Of a stretch of DNA of 64,000 nt, positions 43,709-53,630 are shown piece after piece. Origin of the DNA: Flectonema sp. DT1601. Lineage: Eukaryota; Euglenozoa; Diplonemea; Diplonemida; Diplonemidae. Under the pieces are notes generated by a model. It did not search any database and was not told the origin of the DNA. It saw only the letters and a list, made by a program, of their open reading frames with translations. The stretch spans positions 806,001 through 870,000 of the forward strand of contig OZ025784.1 of assembly GCA_964019425.1 (NCBI GenBank). Direction: 5' to 3'. The translations under genes and the position numbers were made by a program. Every line of letters starts with the position of its first letter. Positions within the stretch are counted from its first letter, which is position 1.

Positions 43709-45120
43709 TTTTTTATTCCGTATCTGGGTATAGACACCAGTGTTTGCTCCTTATTGCGGCACCACGCTGGGGATGCGACTGTGTGAAAACTTGATATCCT
43801 TGTTGTTCCGGCTGGCATGTTAACTGTTCTACCCAAACATAGAATCCGGGTTCCCCAATTAAGGTCCTGATGCGACTGCGAAAAAGCAAAAACATTCTGT
43901 GTGTGTTCGTAAAGGATTTTTCTGATTTCCGACTAGCAGTGCCAAGCCCAATGCAAGTGATTCTTTAACCTCCAATTATACTTCGACAACGTCTTCTGGT
44001 CAGTAAGACAAGAATTATAGTTTTCTCTTTTTATGTTTACTTTTTTCTAAACGTAGTTTTCTTTGATTAACAACTACAAATATTTTCAGTCAAGTACTTG
44101 ATATTAATTTTGTTTTTAATACCCTAAAGTTGTTACTGTTTTTACATTGTCAAAGTTTCACCCCAGTTAGCCTTCACCCCCTCAGAAATTACCGGACAAG
44201 ATCAAAGGCTTAATTATATTTTTCTGTTGACTATTTCTTTTTTTTTGAATTTAACAAAGTATTGTAAGAACGAAAAAGAATGTTGGGGAGCACACGTAAA
44301 CCTCCTTTAGCTTTATCAATTTAAGTCGATTCACGAGTTTCGTGACACAAGCTACACACTTGTTCTGTGTTGGTTAAGATTAAGCCAATTCTACAAGTCC
44401 AGCCATTTCAATTACTCACATTCTTAACAACGACCTCTGCAAAGAATGTCTTGTCAAACAATGTGGTTATTGGATACGTTGATGGCACAGCAATATGAAT
44501 TCCTTTTTGACCAATTTTTTTTGTAGTACTTTTCTGAAGCTTTTCAGGCGTACTGGGTTCCTTTGGCAGTTATTATTAAGGTTCTTGGACCTTTTGTGTG
44601 TAAAGGAGGGATTACGGGTAGACGCTTTCGATAAGGTGCTCTTTTTCGAGTTTAGGTAAAAATAACCTTTCTGAGGGCATAATATACCCAACGACTCCAT
44701 TGGAACCCCAAAAATGTGATTCTGGCTGAAAAACCTGGTTTCTCATAAAAAATAGCGACGACCCCACGTTCTGTTTGGTATTTCAGTTGTGGTTATTTCA
44801 ATCGCTCAAATGGTGACTGGAGTTGAAAATATTAAACGCCTATTCACAAATGACTCGGAGGGGGTTAAGATTGCTCTGATCGTTGGAGTGGTCACCATAT
44901 TATTGGGAAAATCTACGTCGCTGTTACGAAAAAAAGATGAGCTTGATGAAATTATCAGCTGCGGGTGTAGTATTGATGAGTGTTTTTTTCAAGTCAGCTT
45001 TCTTGTCATTTATTTGTTCGGATGAATATTTTTTTCTTTGTTTGGATTTTTTTAAAAAAAACGAGTCCTAGAATTCTTTAATCTTCGAAAAGCTGTTAAC
45101 GCCTCGTCACCTATATCTTC
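43575..45120 (+). repeat. segmental duplication block (partner about 59500-61060)
   Basis: About 1.5 kb present twice in the same order: an A-run junction, a flank like the one upstream of the 16.7-kb gene (43866-44000 and 44160-44215), an R4 copy (44250-44355), and a b561 relic with a MITE-like insert. Small differences only, so the block was duplicated recently. Confidence 0.85.
44399..44985 (+). pseudogene. b561 gene relic with MITE-like insert
   Basis: 44430-44600 matches the segment before and at the start of the b561 domain (CAAAGAATGTCTTGTCAAAC, GTTCTTGGACCTTTTGTGTG), and 44762-44960 matches the last helix and the start of the tail as in copy 2. The haem-binding middle is missing and a 155-bp repeat stands in its place. 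Not translatable as one frame. Confidence 0.85.
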
Positions 45121-45231
45121 TTCTTTCCTCCCTTCCTCTTCTTGCATCTGCTGCTTGATTGCGTTGAGACCAGGGAATTGGTAAAGCAAACCGTGAGATT
45201 TCCGACACCTGATGATGAGCTCTCTCTGGAT

Positions 45232-45594
45232 ATGTTCTTTCGAACCGAATGGCAGCCTTTCACTTTGTTATTGATCAGCAAGCTTGATAATCATCTTAAA
45301 GAGTTATCTGACAATCCGTTGTTGTTGAAGTTTCCGCTTCAGGGTACTTTTGTGAGGAAGAAACTAATCACGCACGTCGAAAGGAAGACATGTTTCTCGT
45401 TACTGGGTTCTGATGTGAAGGAATATGTTATGGAACTTATTGATAACGCTTACAAAGCTACCTATTTAAATGTTGTTATCGACGATCTTTCTATGGTTAA
45501 TGTGCTGGTCAATCCTGATTGGTCGGAATCCAAGCTTTCTAAGTTCCTCTCTCGCTTGAGTCGCCTCCTGCGACGTAATCCCCGAAGTAGATAA
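45232..45594 (+). CDS. hypothetical protein, probably 5'-truncated
   Basis: 120 residues from the first ATG; the same frame is open from about 45100 and the codons from about 45142 look coding (HLLLDCVETRELVKQT..), but the 5' part merges into a CT-rich segment shared with 27.94 and 61.03 kb, so the true start was probably replaced. The protein is mixed alpha-beta in character with a basic end (RLSRLLRRNPRSR). No family recognised. Confidence 0.4.
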   Translation: MFFRTEWQPFTLLLISKLDNHLKELSDNPLLLKFPLQGTFVRKKLITHVERKTCFSLLGSDVKEYVMELIDNAYKATYLNVVIDDLSMVNVLVNPDWSESKLSKFLSRLSRLLRRNPRSR

Positions 45595-45780
45595 AGAACG
45601 TCTCTTTCCTTTAGTGTAATTTCTTATTTTATTTTATTAGTATCATTTCTCTTTCTTATCATTACTTTATTTCTTATTTTCTGATCTAATGTGGCGTGTT
45701 CTCCCTCTCTTTGACGAAAATTGGCGTTATCAGCCGTCTCTAACAGTCTGCTCGCGTGGATGGTGGGTTTAGGTTGTACG

Positions 45781-45893
45781 TCTCTTATCGTCTGTGAGAG
45801 TCTCACGGTTGCTGGTAGCGATATAATTGTTACCCTAACTGTGAGCTTTTCCTGGCTTTTGGCTTCCTAGGCTTCGTAAATAAATAATAATAA
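45781..45893 (+). repeat. family R1 copy
   Basis: Full-length R1 with the GGCTTCCTAG end; the sequence before it (GGCGTTATCAGCCGTCTC.., from about 45723) also precedes the copy near 32526, so the two share a longer unit. Confidence 0.7.
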
Positions 45894-45905
45894 ATAAATA
45901 AATAA

Positions 45906-46345
45906 ATACTTGTTCTGTGTTGGTTAAGATTAAGCCAATTCTACAAGTCCAGCCATTTCAATTACTCACATTCTTAACAACGACCTCTGCAAAGAATGTC
46001 TTGTCAAACAATGTGGTTATTGGATACGTTGATGGCACAGCAATATGAATTCCTTTTTGACCAATTTTTTTTGTAGTACTTTTCTGAAGCTTTTCAGGCG
46101 TACTGGGTTCCTTTGGCAGTTATTATTAAGGTTCTTGGACCTTTTGTGTGTAAAGGAGGGATTACGGGTAGACGCTTTCGATAAGGTGCTCTTTTTCGAA
46201 TTTAGGTAAAAATAACCTTTCTGAGGGCATAATATACCCAACGACTCCATTGGAACCCCAAAAATGTGTTTCTGGCTGAAAAACCTGGTTTCTCATAAAA
46301 AATAGCGACGACCCCACGTTCTGTTTGGTATTTCAGTTGTGGATT
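45906..46345 (+). pseudogene. second, tandem copy of the b561 relic
   Basis: Near-identical to 44358-44790, including the MITE-like insert and the truncated b561 pieces; it ends after TTTCAGTTGTGG. Confidence 0.85.
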
Positions 46346-46415
46346 TTCTGAAGCTTTTCAGTAAGCCCACAGTACAATTATAATGCTTTTTTTTTTTTTT
46401 TTTTTTTTGATGATT

Positions 46416-47128
46416 CATAGATGGAAGTGCCCTCCAAATTTGGAGGGCGCCTGGTGAAAATCCAAAATAGGGCGCTGGAGGGCGCGTAGGGCGCTTTTTT
46501 TAAATTTAATATAATGCCGAGCTCATTTTGACACACCCCTGCCCTCAGCGAGGGTCGAATCGCATCTTATTTGACTTCTCCGGTTCGCCCGATCAAATGC
46601 GTCTCTGGGATATCAGTTTACTTGCCACCAGTAAACTTCTTTTTTTTTCTCACAAGGTACCGTGAAGACCGGCCTATTAACAGGTTAGCAAGAACGCACT
46701 CTCCCTCCTCGAATCCCTCTATATTCGACTCGGTGCATTCTGCGGGCTAATCAGCTCCTTGTAGATCTGGGATGCATCGTCCACTGAAATGAGTTTCAGC
46801 TTCAGGGATTGCAGCAGGCTCCGGAAGCTCTCAAGGAGTGGCCCATTGTTTTTGCCATTGTTGACCACCGAACCATGACCTGGAGGTCTCGGGTTCGAAC
46901 CCCGTGACACCCTTTTTTTCTCTTTTTCGAAAGACTGCCAAGCATGTCAAAATTTTTTTTTGGCTTCTGCGTCAAAATACTTGTGCGTCAGTGTAAGTCC
47001 CCGTCAATTTAGCTGTCTTATAGTAATAAAAAAGGTAAAAAAAATCGCCCTCCAAAATAATATTTATTTTAAAAGCGCCCTACAAGCGCCCTACACGCCC
47101 TCCAAATTGTAGGGCACTTCCATCTATG
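46416..47128. mobile_element. TIR element of 713 bp, non-autonomous
   Basis: The left end CATAGATGGAAGTGCCCT is mirrored at the right end, continuing with one change and a one-base gap into TTTGGAGGGCG. ATGATT flanks both sides (46410-46415 and 47129-47134), a 6-bp target-site duplication. Subterminal GCGCCCTA/TAGGGCGC repeats are dense, and the left end can itself fold (CCCTCCAAATTTGGAGGG). No transposase. Inside, GGTTCGAACCCC (46889-46900), a perfect pol III B-box inside a T-arm-like stem, is followed by a T-run, as in tRNA-derived sequences. Superfamily unknown. Confidence 0.8.
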
Positions 47129-47511
47129 ATGATTGATATTTATTTTTTTTTTTTTTTTTCCCGAGAAAAAAAAATTCCCGAGAAAAAAAAAAAGTGCTGG
47201 TACCCAACAGCGAAAAAAAAAAAGAGTTGTTCACAACAGCGAAAAAACTTTTTGGGTGCAGGCAACGGAGAAAAAAAAGTTAAGGTGACAGGCAACGGAG
47301 AATTCTCCTATTTATTAATACTAACGAACTAAAATATAAACAAGGCCTGACACCGCAGTGTTCCCCTTGCTGACTTCGCTGAAGAGGGCTTGGGTAAGGG
47401 GAATGGTCCGAAGAAAGATTGCTTTTAATCTTAGCCCGAAACCAACTTGTTTGTTGTCCTACGAAAATTTACTTTTTTTTGATTGACTGATAATTATTAA
47501 TACTAACCATC
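47129..47511. other. spacer with AACGGAG repeats and an R5/R6 pair
   Basis: CAGGCAACGGAG occurs at about 47258 and 47288; the inverse arrangement is at about 57221-57305. R5 and R6 copies follow at about 47345-47410 and 47425-47470. No gene. Confidence 0.5.
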
Positions 47512-48599
47512 TGCATATGGCACATGTGGTCGTATTATAAAGAAAGATGTAAATGAAAGAAAGAAGATTTTTTATTTTTTTCACCTTCCCCCACTCCCAG
47601 ATCATTTCTCTTTTATTTTTTTTAGTTGTTTACAACCTGTTAGCCTCTGGGCAAGGTGGAGGCTGGAAGTCGATCACTTCCAGCCAATACTATGAAACTA
47701 CAATCTTCGCGATTGGGTCCTTACTGATGCGGGCTACCCAGACCCGCTCGTAGTCATCAGTTTGTATTTTGCTAAAAAAAAAACTCATATTCCAACTATT
47801 ATGAACCATTGGATTTAATGGTATCTTTTATTATTATTTATTTATTTTAAAAAATCTTTTTTTTTTTGATTTTTCAGTGGACAACAATCTTATAATAAAA
47901 TACATATTCTAACTAACAAATTTTTTTGGTTGGAATTATTTGTTTAAATTTGATGTTCTGTTCTTCTCCCTTTTTTTTTTTTTTTTTTTTTAATTATTTC
48001 TTTATAATTACACCTTCCAACCCGATGTTCTTTAGTTTGCTGTATCAGCAATGCAATGTATTGGACTTCCTTATCTATCTATCTATCAACATAACCAGAT
48101 GGTATGCGAAGATAATAATTAAAATGCAAAATAAAATATATGAACGACCTCGACTAATAACTCGATCGTCAGACAGGTCGAACATAAGAGTTTTAAAATT
48201 TGATCAAAAAAAAAAAACATTACTAGCCCCATATCCTGGCGTAGCTCCGATGATTTTCTGCCTTGGAGACGCTTAGATGTTAGGAAACTGCAGAATACTT
48301 TTATTTTTTATACTTATCTCTACTTCCCGTTACGGATTGTGTCTTCTGTTGTTGTGAGTTACCCTCTTAGACTACTCATAATATGCAGTAACGTTTTGGG
48401 TTAAAAAAACTAACTTTGATTAACCATTAATACTGACTAAATCTAAATTACTATCAAATGAATAATTTTCTATTTCCCATCCTCACTAGTTACACAGACA
48501 CCCCCCTTCATGGATGATTAATCACTTTCGGTAGGACAGATTCCTATAAAAGTCATTTTACAATAATTCACACTTAAACTCAACAGTTAAATATAAACC
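47512..48599 (+). promoter_or_regulatory. 5' flank of b561 gene copy 2
   Basis: Nearly identical to 61646-62746 before copy 4 and unrelated to the flank of copies 1 and 3 until the ACAGATTCCTATAAAAG box. Contains an R2 copy (48332-48385). The frame 47926-48276 is T-run based and not believed. Confidence 0.65.
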
Positions 48600-51359
48600 A
48601 TGAGAGTACTCAGTCTCTTTATATTGTTATCCTTATTGGGTGTTGGTAGTTCACAATGCACGGCTTCGACTCTGATTGTGACGGGAAGCACGACTTACGA
48701 CTGCGCAATTGATTTATCACATGAGGTAACCCTCCACTGGAATCGTGAAACAGGCGGGGGAGTTGCTTTTGCGGCGACGACGACATCGGTCAACGGATGG
48801 TTTTCAGTGTCATTTCCTTATCGTTCGTTTTCCATGATCCCAGCAATTGGTGTCGCATCGACCAGTGCCACTGCTGCGGGTAGTTTCTCGTTCAATGAAA
48901 GGTCAGCGGCTGGAATCACTTCTGTGGTGTCTCCGTTGTTCAACAACCCGACCACGGAGATTGTAAACGGGATGCGCATTCTGAGATTCAACGTGGAAGC
49001 GGGTTTTCTGTCAACTGGGATGCCAGTGAACTATGCTTTCCATTCCTATGAGATGGATTTTCCTGTTAGCAAACATACTTCAGTAAGAAGTGTGATTGTG
49101 GATTTTGTTGTACCACTTCCTCCAGTTCCGATAAACTTTGTGACTTGCAGGACTTCTAATCTGATTGTGGCGGGCACAACCTACGACTGCGTGGCGGATT
49201 TGTCACCTGAAGTAAGCATCCACTGGAATCGCGGTACAGTATTCGGACCAACAGAATTCGTGGCTACGACGACTTCGGTCAACGGATGGTTTTCAGTGTC
49301 GTTTCCACTATCTTTGGGTTCGATGATCCCTGCTATTGGTGTCGCATCGACCAGTGCCACTACTGCTGACATCATCTCGATTACTGGAAGGTCAGCGGCT
49401 GGAATCACTTCTGTGGTGTCTCCGTTATTCAGCAACCCGACCACGGAGATTGTAAACGGGATGCGCATTCTGAAATTCAACATCGAATCGTCTTTTCGGA
49501 ACTTTCTCAGTACAATTAACTACGCTTTCCATTCATCTGAGATGAGATTTCCTGTGAGCAAACATACTTCAGTAGGAAGTTTGTCGGTTAGTTTCATAGG
49601 TGTTCAGCCAGGCAGACAACCCGCCCCTGCTCCAACTTGCAGGGCTTCAACTCTGGTTTTGAGAAAAACCACAACCTACGACTGCATGACTGATTTGTCG
49701 CCTGAAGTAAGCGTCCACTGGAATAGTGGGGCATTCTTTGGAACAACAGATTTCGCGGCGACGACGTCATCGGTCAACGGATGGTTTTCAGTGTCGTTTC
49801 CTAATACTTTGGGGTCCATGTTCCCAGCATTGGGTGTTGCTTCGACCAGTGCCACAGCTGCAGACATCTTCTCATTCACTGAAAGGACAGCAGCTGGAAT
49901 CACTTCGGATATGGTTCCTTTATCCAACACCCCGACCAACCCGACGGAGACACCGACGTCGGATTCTCCCTCTTTGCCTCCTTCGGCGTCTCAGTTTTTT
50001 GAAAACCCGACCACGGAGATTACAAACGGAATGCGCATTCTGAGATTCAACATTGCATCGCATTTATTACTGAGACCTGGCACGCCAGTGAACTTTGCTT
50101 ACCATTCATCTGAGATGGATTTTCCTGTTAGCAAACATACTACAGTAGGAAGTGTGAGTGTCGATTTCGTGGAACCACCGCCAGCATCTCTGCCTCCAAC
50201 AACTCTGCCACCAACAACTCTCCCGCCAACAACAACAACTCTCCCGCCAACAACTCTCCCGCCAACAACTCTCCCGCCAACAACTCTCCCGCCAACAACT
50301 CTCCCGCCAACAACTCTCCCGCCAACAACTCTCCCGCCAACAACTCTGCCACCAACGCCAGTTGTGCCGCCACCAACTGTTGTTTCCTCTCCAGCTGTTG
50401 GCACTGTTAGATTTGAAGTAGTCGCAGAATTGAGTGATCTGGTTAGTCAGATTGATACGTTGGTAGCTGCCGCTTCCACATCATTAGGTGGTACTGCTCG
50501 TTGTAGTATGTTGTGTCAAGGTACTAACTGTGTTAATTGTGATGGCACTGCTGTTAATCAAAGATCTGTTTCTACACTAGTCAGAACAAGTTGGAGAGTT
50601 GTTTTGATTATAATTAATAATGAAAATGGAAGCATTACGAAAACAGCTGTCGATAATTCTTTGAAGAATGTCTTGTCAAACAATGCGGTTATTGGATACG
50701 TTGAGGGAAGTGTTGCTGTTGTTGTTGCTGCTGCGAATAGTAACTTCCCACAAGTTGTCGTCGTTAACAGTGACTTTGACGATGCTCACACTCACGGAAG
50801 GATCATGGTGACAATATGGGCGTACTGGGTTCCTTTGGCAGTTATTATCAAGGTTCTTGGAGCTTTTGTGTGTAAGGGAGAAGTGTTTGGGTATCCAATA
50901 CCAGTATTCATTCACATGGTCATGATGATTATTGCAATGTGTTTAACTACTGTTTTCGCTTCTATTGCCTTGTCAGACTTTGACAACAGAGTGGACTATG
51001 GACATAGAGAACTTGGTGTTACTTTGTTAGCGATTGGTTGGATTCAAATTTTGAGTGGTATCATAAGGCCAAGCAAGGAATCTGGATACAGAAAGTACTG
51101 GGGATGGGGACACGTTCTGTTTGGTATTTCAGTTGTGGTAATTTCAATCGCTCAAATGGCGACTGGAGTTGAAAATATTAATCGTCTATTCACAAATGAC
51201 TCGGAGGGGGTTAAGATTGCGATGATCGTTGGAGTGGTCACCATGGGTGTTATTTATATTATTGGGAAAATCTACGTCGCTGTTACGAAAAAGGAGGAGA
51301 TTTCAATTGTGGAAGACACTAACGGAGCTAAACGCTGTGAGCCTGATGAAGGAATGTAA
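48600..51359 (+). CDS. three-DOMON / cytochrome b561 membrane protein, copy 2 (complete)
   Basis: 919 residues and the only full-length copy. Signal peptide 1-18; DOMON-like repeats about 20-172, 183-333 and 347-523; (LPPTT)n stalk 530-590; a region 600-725 with CSMLCQGTNCVNC (635-647); cytochrome b561 from 730 with AHTHGRIM (His732), FIHMVMM (His772), YGHRELG (His802) and WGHVLFG (His838), the four haem ligands of the family, in two pairs. A sixth helix (872-892) and a hydrophilic tail ending EDTNGAKRCEPDEGM complete it. The expected role is transmembrane electron transfer at the cell surface or an endomembrane. Ectodomain DNA is almost identical to copies 1 and 3 while the b561 part differs by many residues, a sign of partial gene conversion. 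Confidence 0.9.
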   Translation: MRVLSLFILLSLLGVGSSQCTASTLIVTGSTTYDCAIDLSHEVTLHWNRETGGGVAFAATTTSVNGWFSVSFPYRSFSMIPAIGVASTSATAAGSFSFNERSAAGITSVVSPLFNNPTTEIVNGMRILRFNVEAGFLSTGMPVNYAFHSYEMDFPVSKHTSVRSVIVDFVVPLPPVPINFVTCRTSNLIVAGTTYDCVADLSPEVSIHWNRGTVFGPTEFVATTTSVNGWFSVSFPLSLGSMIPAIGVASTSATTADIISITGRSAAGITSVVSPLFSNPTTEIVNGMRILKFNIESSFRNFLSTINYAFHSSEMRFPVSKHTSVGSLSVSFIGVQPGRQPAPAPTCRASTLVLRKTTTYDCMTDLSPEVSVHWNSGAFFGTTDFAATTSSVNGWFSVSFPNTLGSMFPALGVASTSATAADIFSFTERTAAGITSDMVPLSNTPTNPTETPTSDSPSLPPSASQFFENPTTEITNGMRILRFNIASHLLLRPGTPVNFAYHSSEMDFPVSKHTTVGSVSVDFVEPPPASLPPTTLPPTTLPPTTTTLPPTTLPPTTLPPTTLPPTTLPPTTLPPTTLPPTTLPPTPVVPPPTVVSSPAVGTVRFEVVAELSDLVSQIDTLVAAASTSLGGTARCSMLCQGTNCVNCDGTAVNQRSVSTLVRTSWRVVLIIINNENGSITKTAVDNSLKNVLSNNAVIGYVEGSVAVVVAAANSNFPQVVVVNSDFDDAHTHGRIMVTIWAYWVPLAVIIKVLGAFVCKGEVFGYPIPVFIHMVMMIIAMCLTTVFASIALSDFDNRVDYGHRELGVTLLAIGWIQILSGIIRPSKESGYRKYWGWGHVLFGISVVVISIAQMATGVENINRLFTNDSEGVKIAMIVGVVTMGVIYIIGKIYVAVTKKEEISIVEDTNGAKRCEPDEGM

Positions 51360-52165
51360 ACATAAAAAGAAGGCTATCCTCACATTGAATAATCAGCTGT
51401 GGGCGAGTCTTTTGTCAAGTCAGCGCGTATAGCATGAATTAACAAAGATAAATTATTGCTTTTTTTTTTTTTTTTTTAATTATTTTATTTACTATTTGAA
51501 ATCATTAATGACCAAATTCCACGGATAGAGTGAAAGTCCCCAACAGTGTTTTTGTTCTTAACAAACAGAAGCACCTGCTGGTTTCAGTCTTTCACTCGTT
51601 TTTAGTTCCCGTGTATTGAGTTAATGATCAACGTTGTTTTTTGTGTTGTTTGTTTTTTGACGAGGGATCCACCCCGTCGAATAAGAACTACACTCTTCCT
51701 CTCTCTCTCTTTATCTCTCTTCTTATTTTCATCTTGTTAAACATAAAATTAATTTCTGAAGATGATTTTTTGATGAAATCGTAATAAAAATAATTTGTTA
51801 AAAACATATCAAATAATTGACGTATTCTTAACTATAGATATGGACGTGAAGGAAGGTATCGTTTTTGGATTTCTTTTTTTTTTTTTTCAATTTCAAAAAA
51901 ACTAGCAAATCCATTGTTCCTTCATTTCCTTTCATATCCCTCTGCCTTATCCTTCCTTTTTATGAGCACAAACATTTCCTTGAATCAGAGGAGATAGTCT
52001 TCATTCGTTGAAGGAGAAAAAGAAAGAATATAAATATAAATATAAAAGATAAGTCTAGTCTTAGTTCTGAAGATGAAATTCGCAGGGCAAAAATATATAT
52101 TTTGGACCTACTTTGATACTTAATGAAAACACTTGTACAACACTTTCTTTATATGAAGTCACAAC
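51360..52165. other. 3' flank of copy 2
   Basis: Holds the GACGAGGGATCC..GTCGAATAAGAACTACAC repeat with the CT-rich tract (51659-51725) that became coding in copies 1 and 3, and a segment (51944-52085) shared with 56689-56825. No gene. Confidence 0.6.
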
Positions 52166-52800
52166 TTATGATAAATTATGAGCTATCTGAGCCACATGAA
52201 GTGATATCATCATCATCATCATCATAGCTAGTGCTGATGGAAGAGTTCTCATACTCGGAAGAAGTGCTGTCTGACTCCTCGGAGGTACTACTTGGCGGGT
52301 GAGATTTGAGTATTTTATATCCAACAGATCCTTGTATTGTATGGTTCTGATGCCTCGGACATCCACCATTCGGTGATATCCTGAGTGAGGCTCCGGTTTA
52401 AGATGGACAAATACCGATATGGGACTTTTGCAGCAAACACAAGCTTACTCCATGTGCAGTCTGCATAGTGATCGGCAGAGGATCTGAGCAATGTTGCAGA
52501 AACAGCAACCACCGATGCCGTCACCACGAGATGGCTCCCTGCAACGACTGCAAGCGGAATCCGGATCCGGAACAACGGACTGCCACGAAATGCTGCAACA
52601 AAAAGCATCACGGGCCAATTATAAGGACGTTGACGAGGAGGGCGAAGCAGCCGACGAAGCATGATATGCAAACCAGCACATCGCTTCTAAAATTAGGTTT
52701 CACCAAACAAATGAAACCGAAAGCAGAGGAAACCCCGGAAAGGGAACCACAGGACAAGGGGTTAACTTAGGTTGGCCGAACCAGTGCCTCGTCATCTCAC
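52166..52800. other. GC-rich insert with a Cys-rich frame
   Basis: Composition differs sharply from both sides. A + frame (about 52450-52770; in-frame ATG only at about 52531) contains PCNDCKRNPDPEQRTATKCC and later HH, reminiscent of the Cys-rich tail of piggyBac transposases; minus frames are also open. It lies exactly where segment I of the duplicated locus joins segment II, so it may mark an inserted element. Identity uncertain. Confidence 0.35.
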
Positions 52801-52833
52801 CGTGCTAGCAAGCCTGAATGACAGCACTCAAAA

Positions 52834-53092
52834 TGGTACATATATTCTTGTTCAAAAATCACTTCTCTTGACCTTTCAGGTCTCAGTAGTGTCACCACTA
52901 TTTGGAAATCATTTCTTGTCTTCTTGTTCAAAAATCACTTCTCTTGACCTTTCGAGTCTTGGTGCTGTGACTAAAATAGGAAATAACTTTCTCTGTCCTT
53001 TGGAAGTACTTGAAACTGTTAGGCTGCCTGTAAATAATGAGGCTCTCTTTGAAGAATATAAGGATAGAACTGTTAATGTCATGTTTCAGTAA
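52834..53092 (+). pseudogene. 3' remnant of the LRR gene
   Basis: Carries the last two repeats and the C-terminal cap of the 37084-38247 gene almost unchanged, with one extra T in the CTATTTGG phrase that shifts the frame. No ubiquitin-like domain. It was brought along with the copy 3 flank. Confidence 0.9.
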
Positions 53093-53630
53093 ATTTTATT
53101 TCATGTTTTCAAAAAAATTCTGTTCTCCGATTTTGCTCTCCGTGTGTTTCTTCCCTTTTCCTTTTTTCTAGTTGTGTTACTGAAAATAAACCAAACCAAT
53201 TTTTTGCTTTTTTAGTTTAAATCGGTCTCAGCGACTTCGAAAAAAGCAATTATATTTTGTTATTATTATCTAGCTTTCATCTTGCAACAGCTACCAGCTG
53301 TGAGATGGTAGCAACCTTTTAGTACAATATTAATGTTTAAAATATAAAAGAAGGTTTCACAGCGTGATCGTCGATTTCCTAGTAAAGGAGACATTAATAG
53401 TAAGTTAGTTTTATGTTTTTTTTTCATTTCTTGGAATTCATTTTTTTGTTTTTACAATTAACTCAGATGCTAACTAACTTCATTCTTTCTACAGTCTAAT
53501 GTATAATAATATTATGTTTCAACTGATGTGTTGTATTTTAAAGGTGATGAAATCACATTTGTTCACACAGATTCCTATAAAAGTCATTTTACAATAATTC
53601 ACACTTAAACTCAACAGTTAAATATAAACC
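53093..53630 (+). promoter_or_regulatory. 5' flank of b561 gene copy 3
   Basis: Nearly identical to 38248-38785 before copy 1, including the TATAAAAG box 55 nt before the ATG. Confidence 0.6.

Noticed and set aside
46840-46915. complete tRNA gene around GGTTCGAACCCC
   Set aside because: The T-arm is good but the 3' acceptor strand has no 5' partner at the right distance, so only a B-box-like relic is claimed.
47926-48276. 116-codon + frame, also at 62172
   Set aside because: Built on a T-run and shared only because the flank is duplicated; no protein-like pattern.
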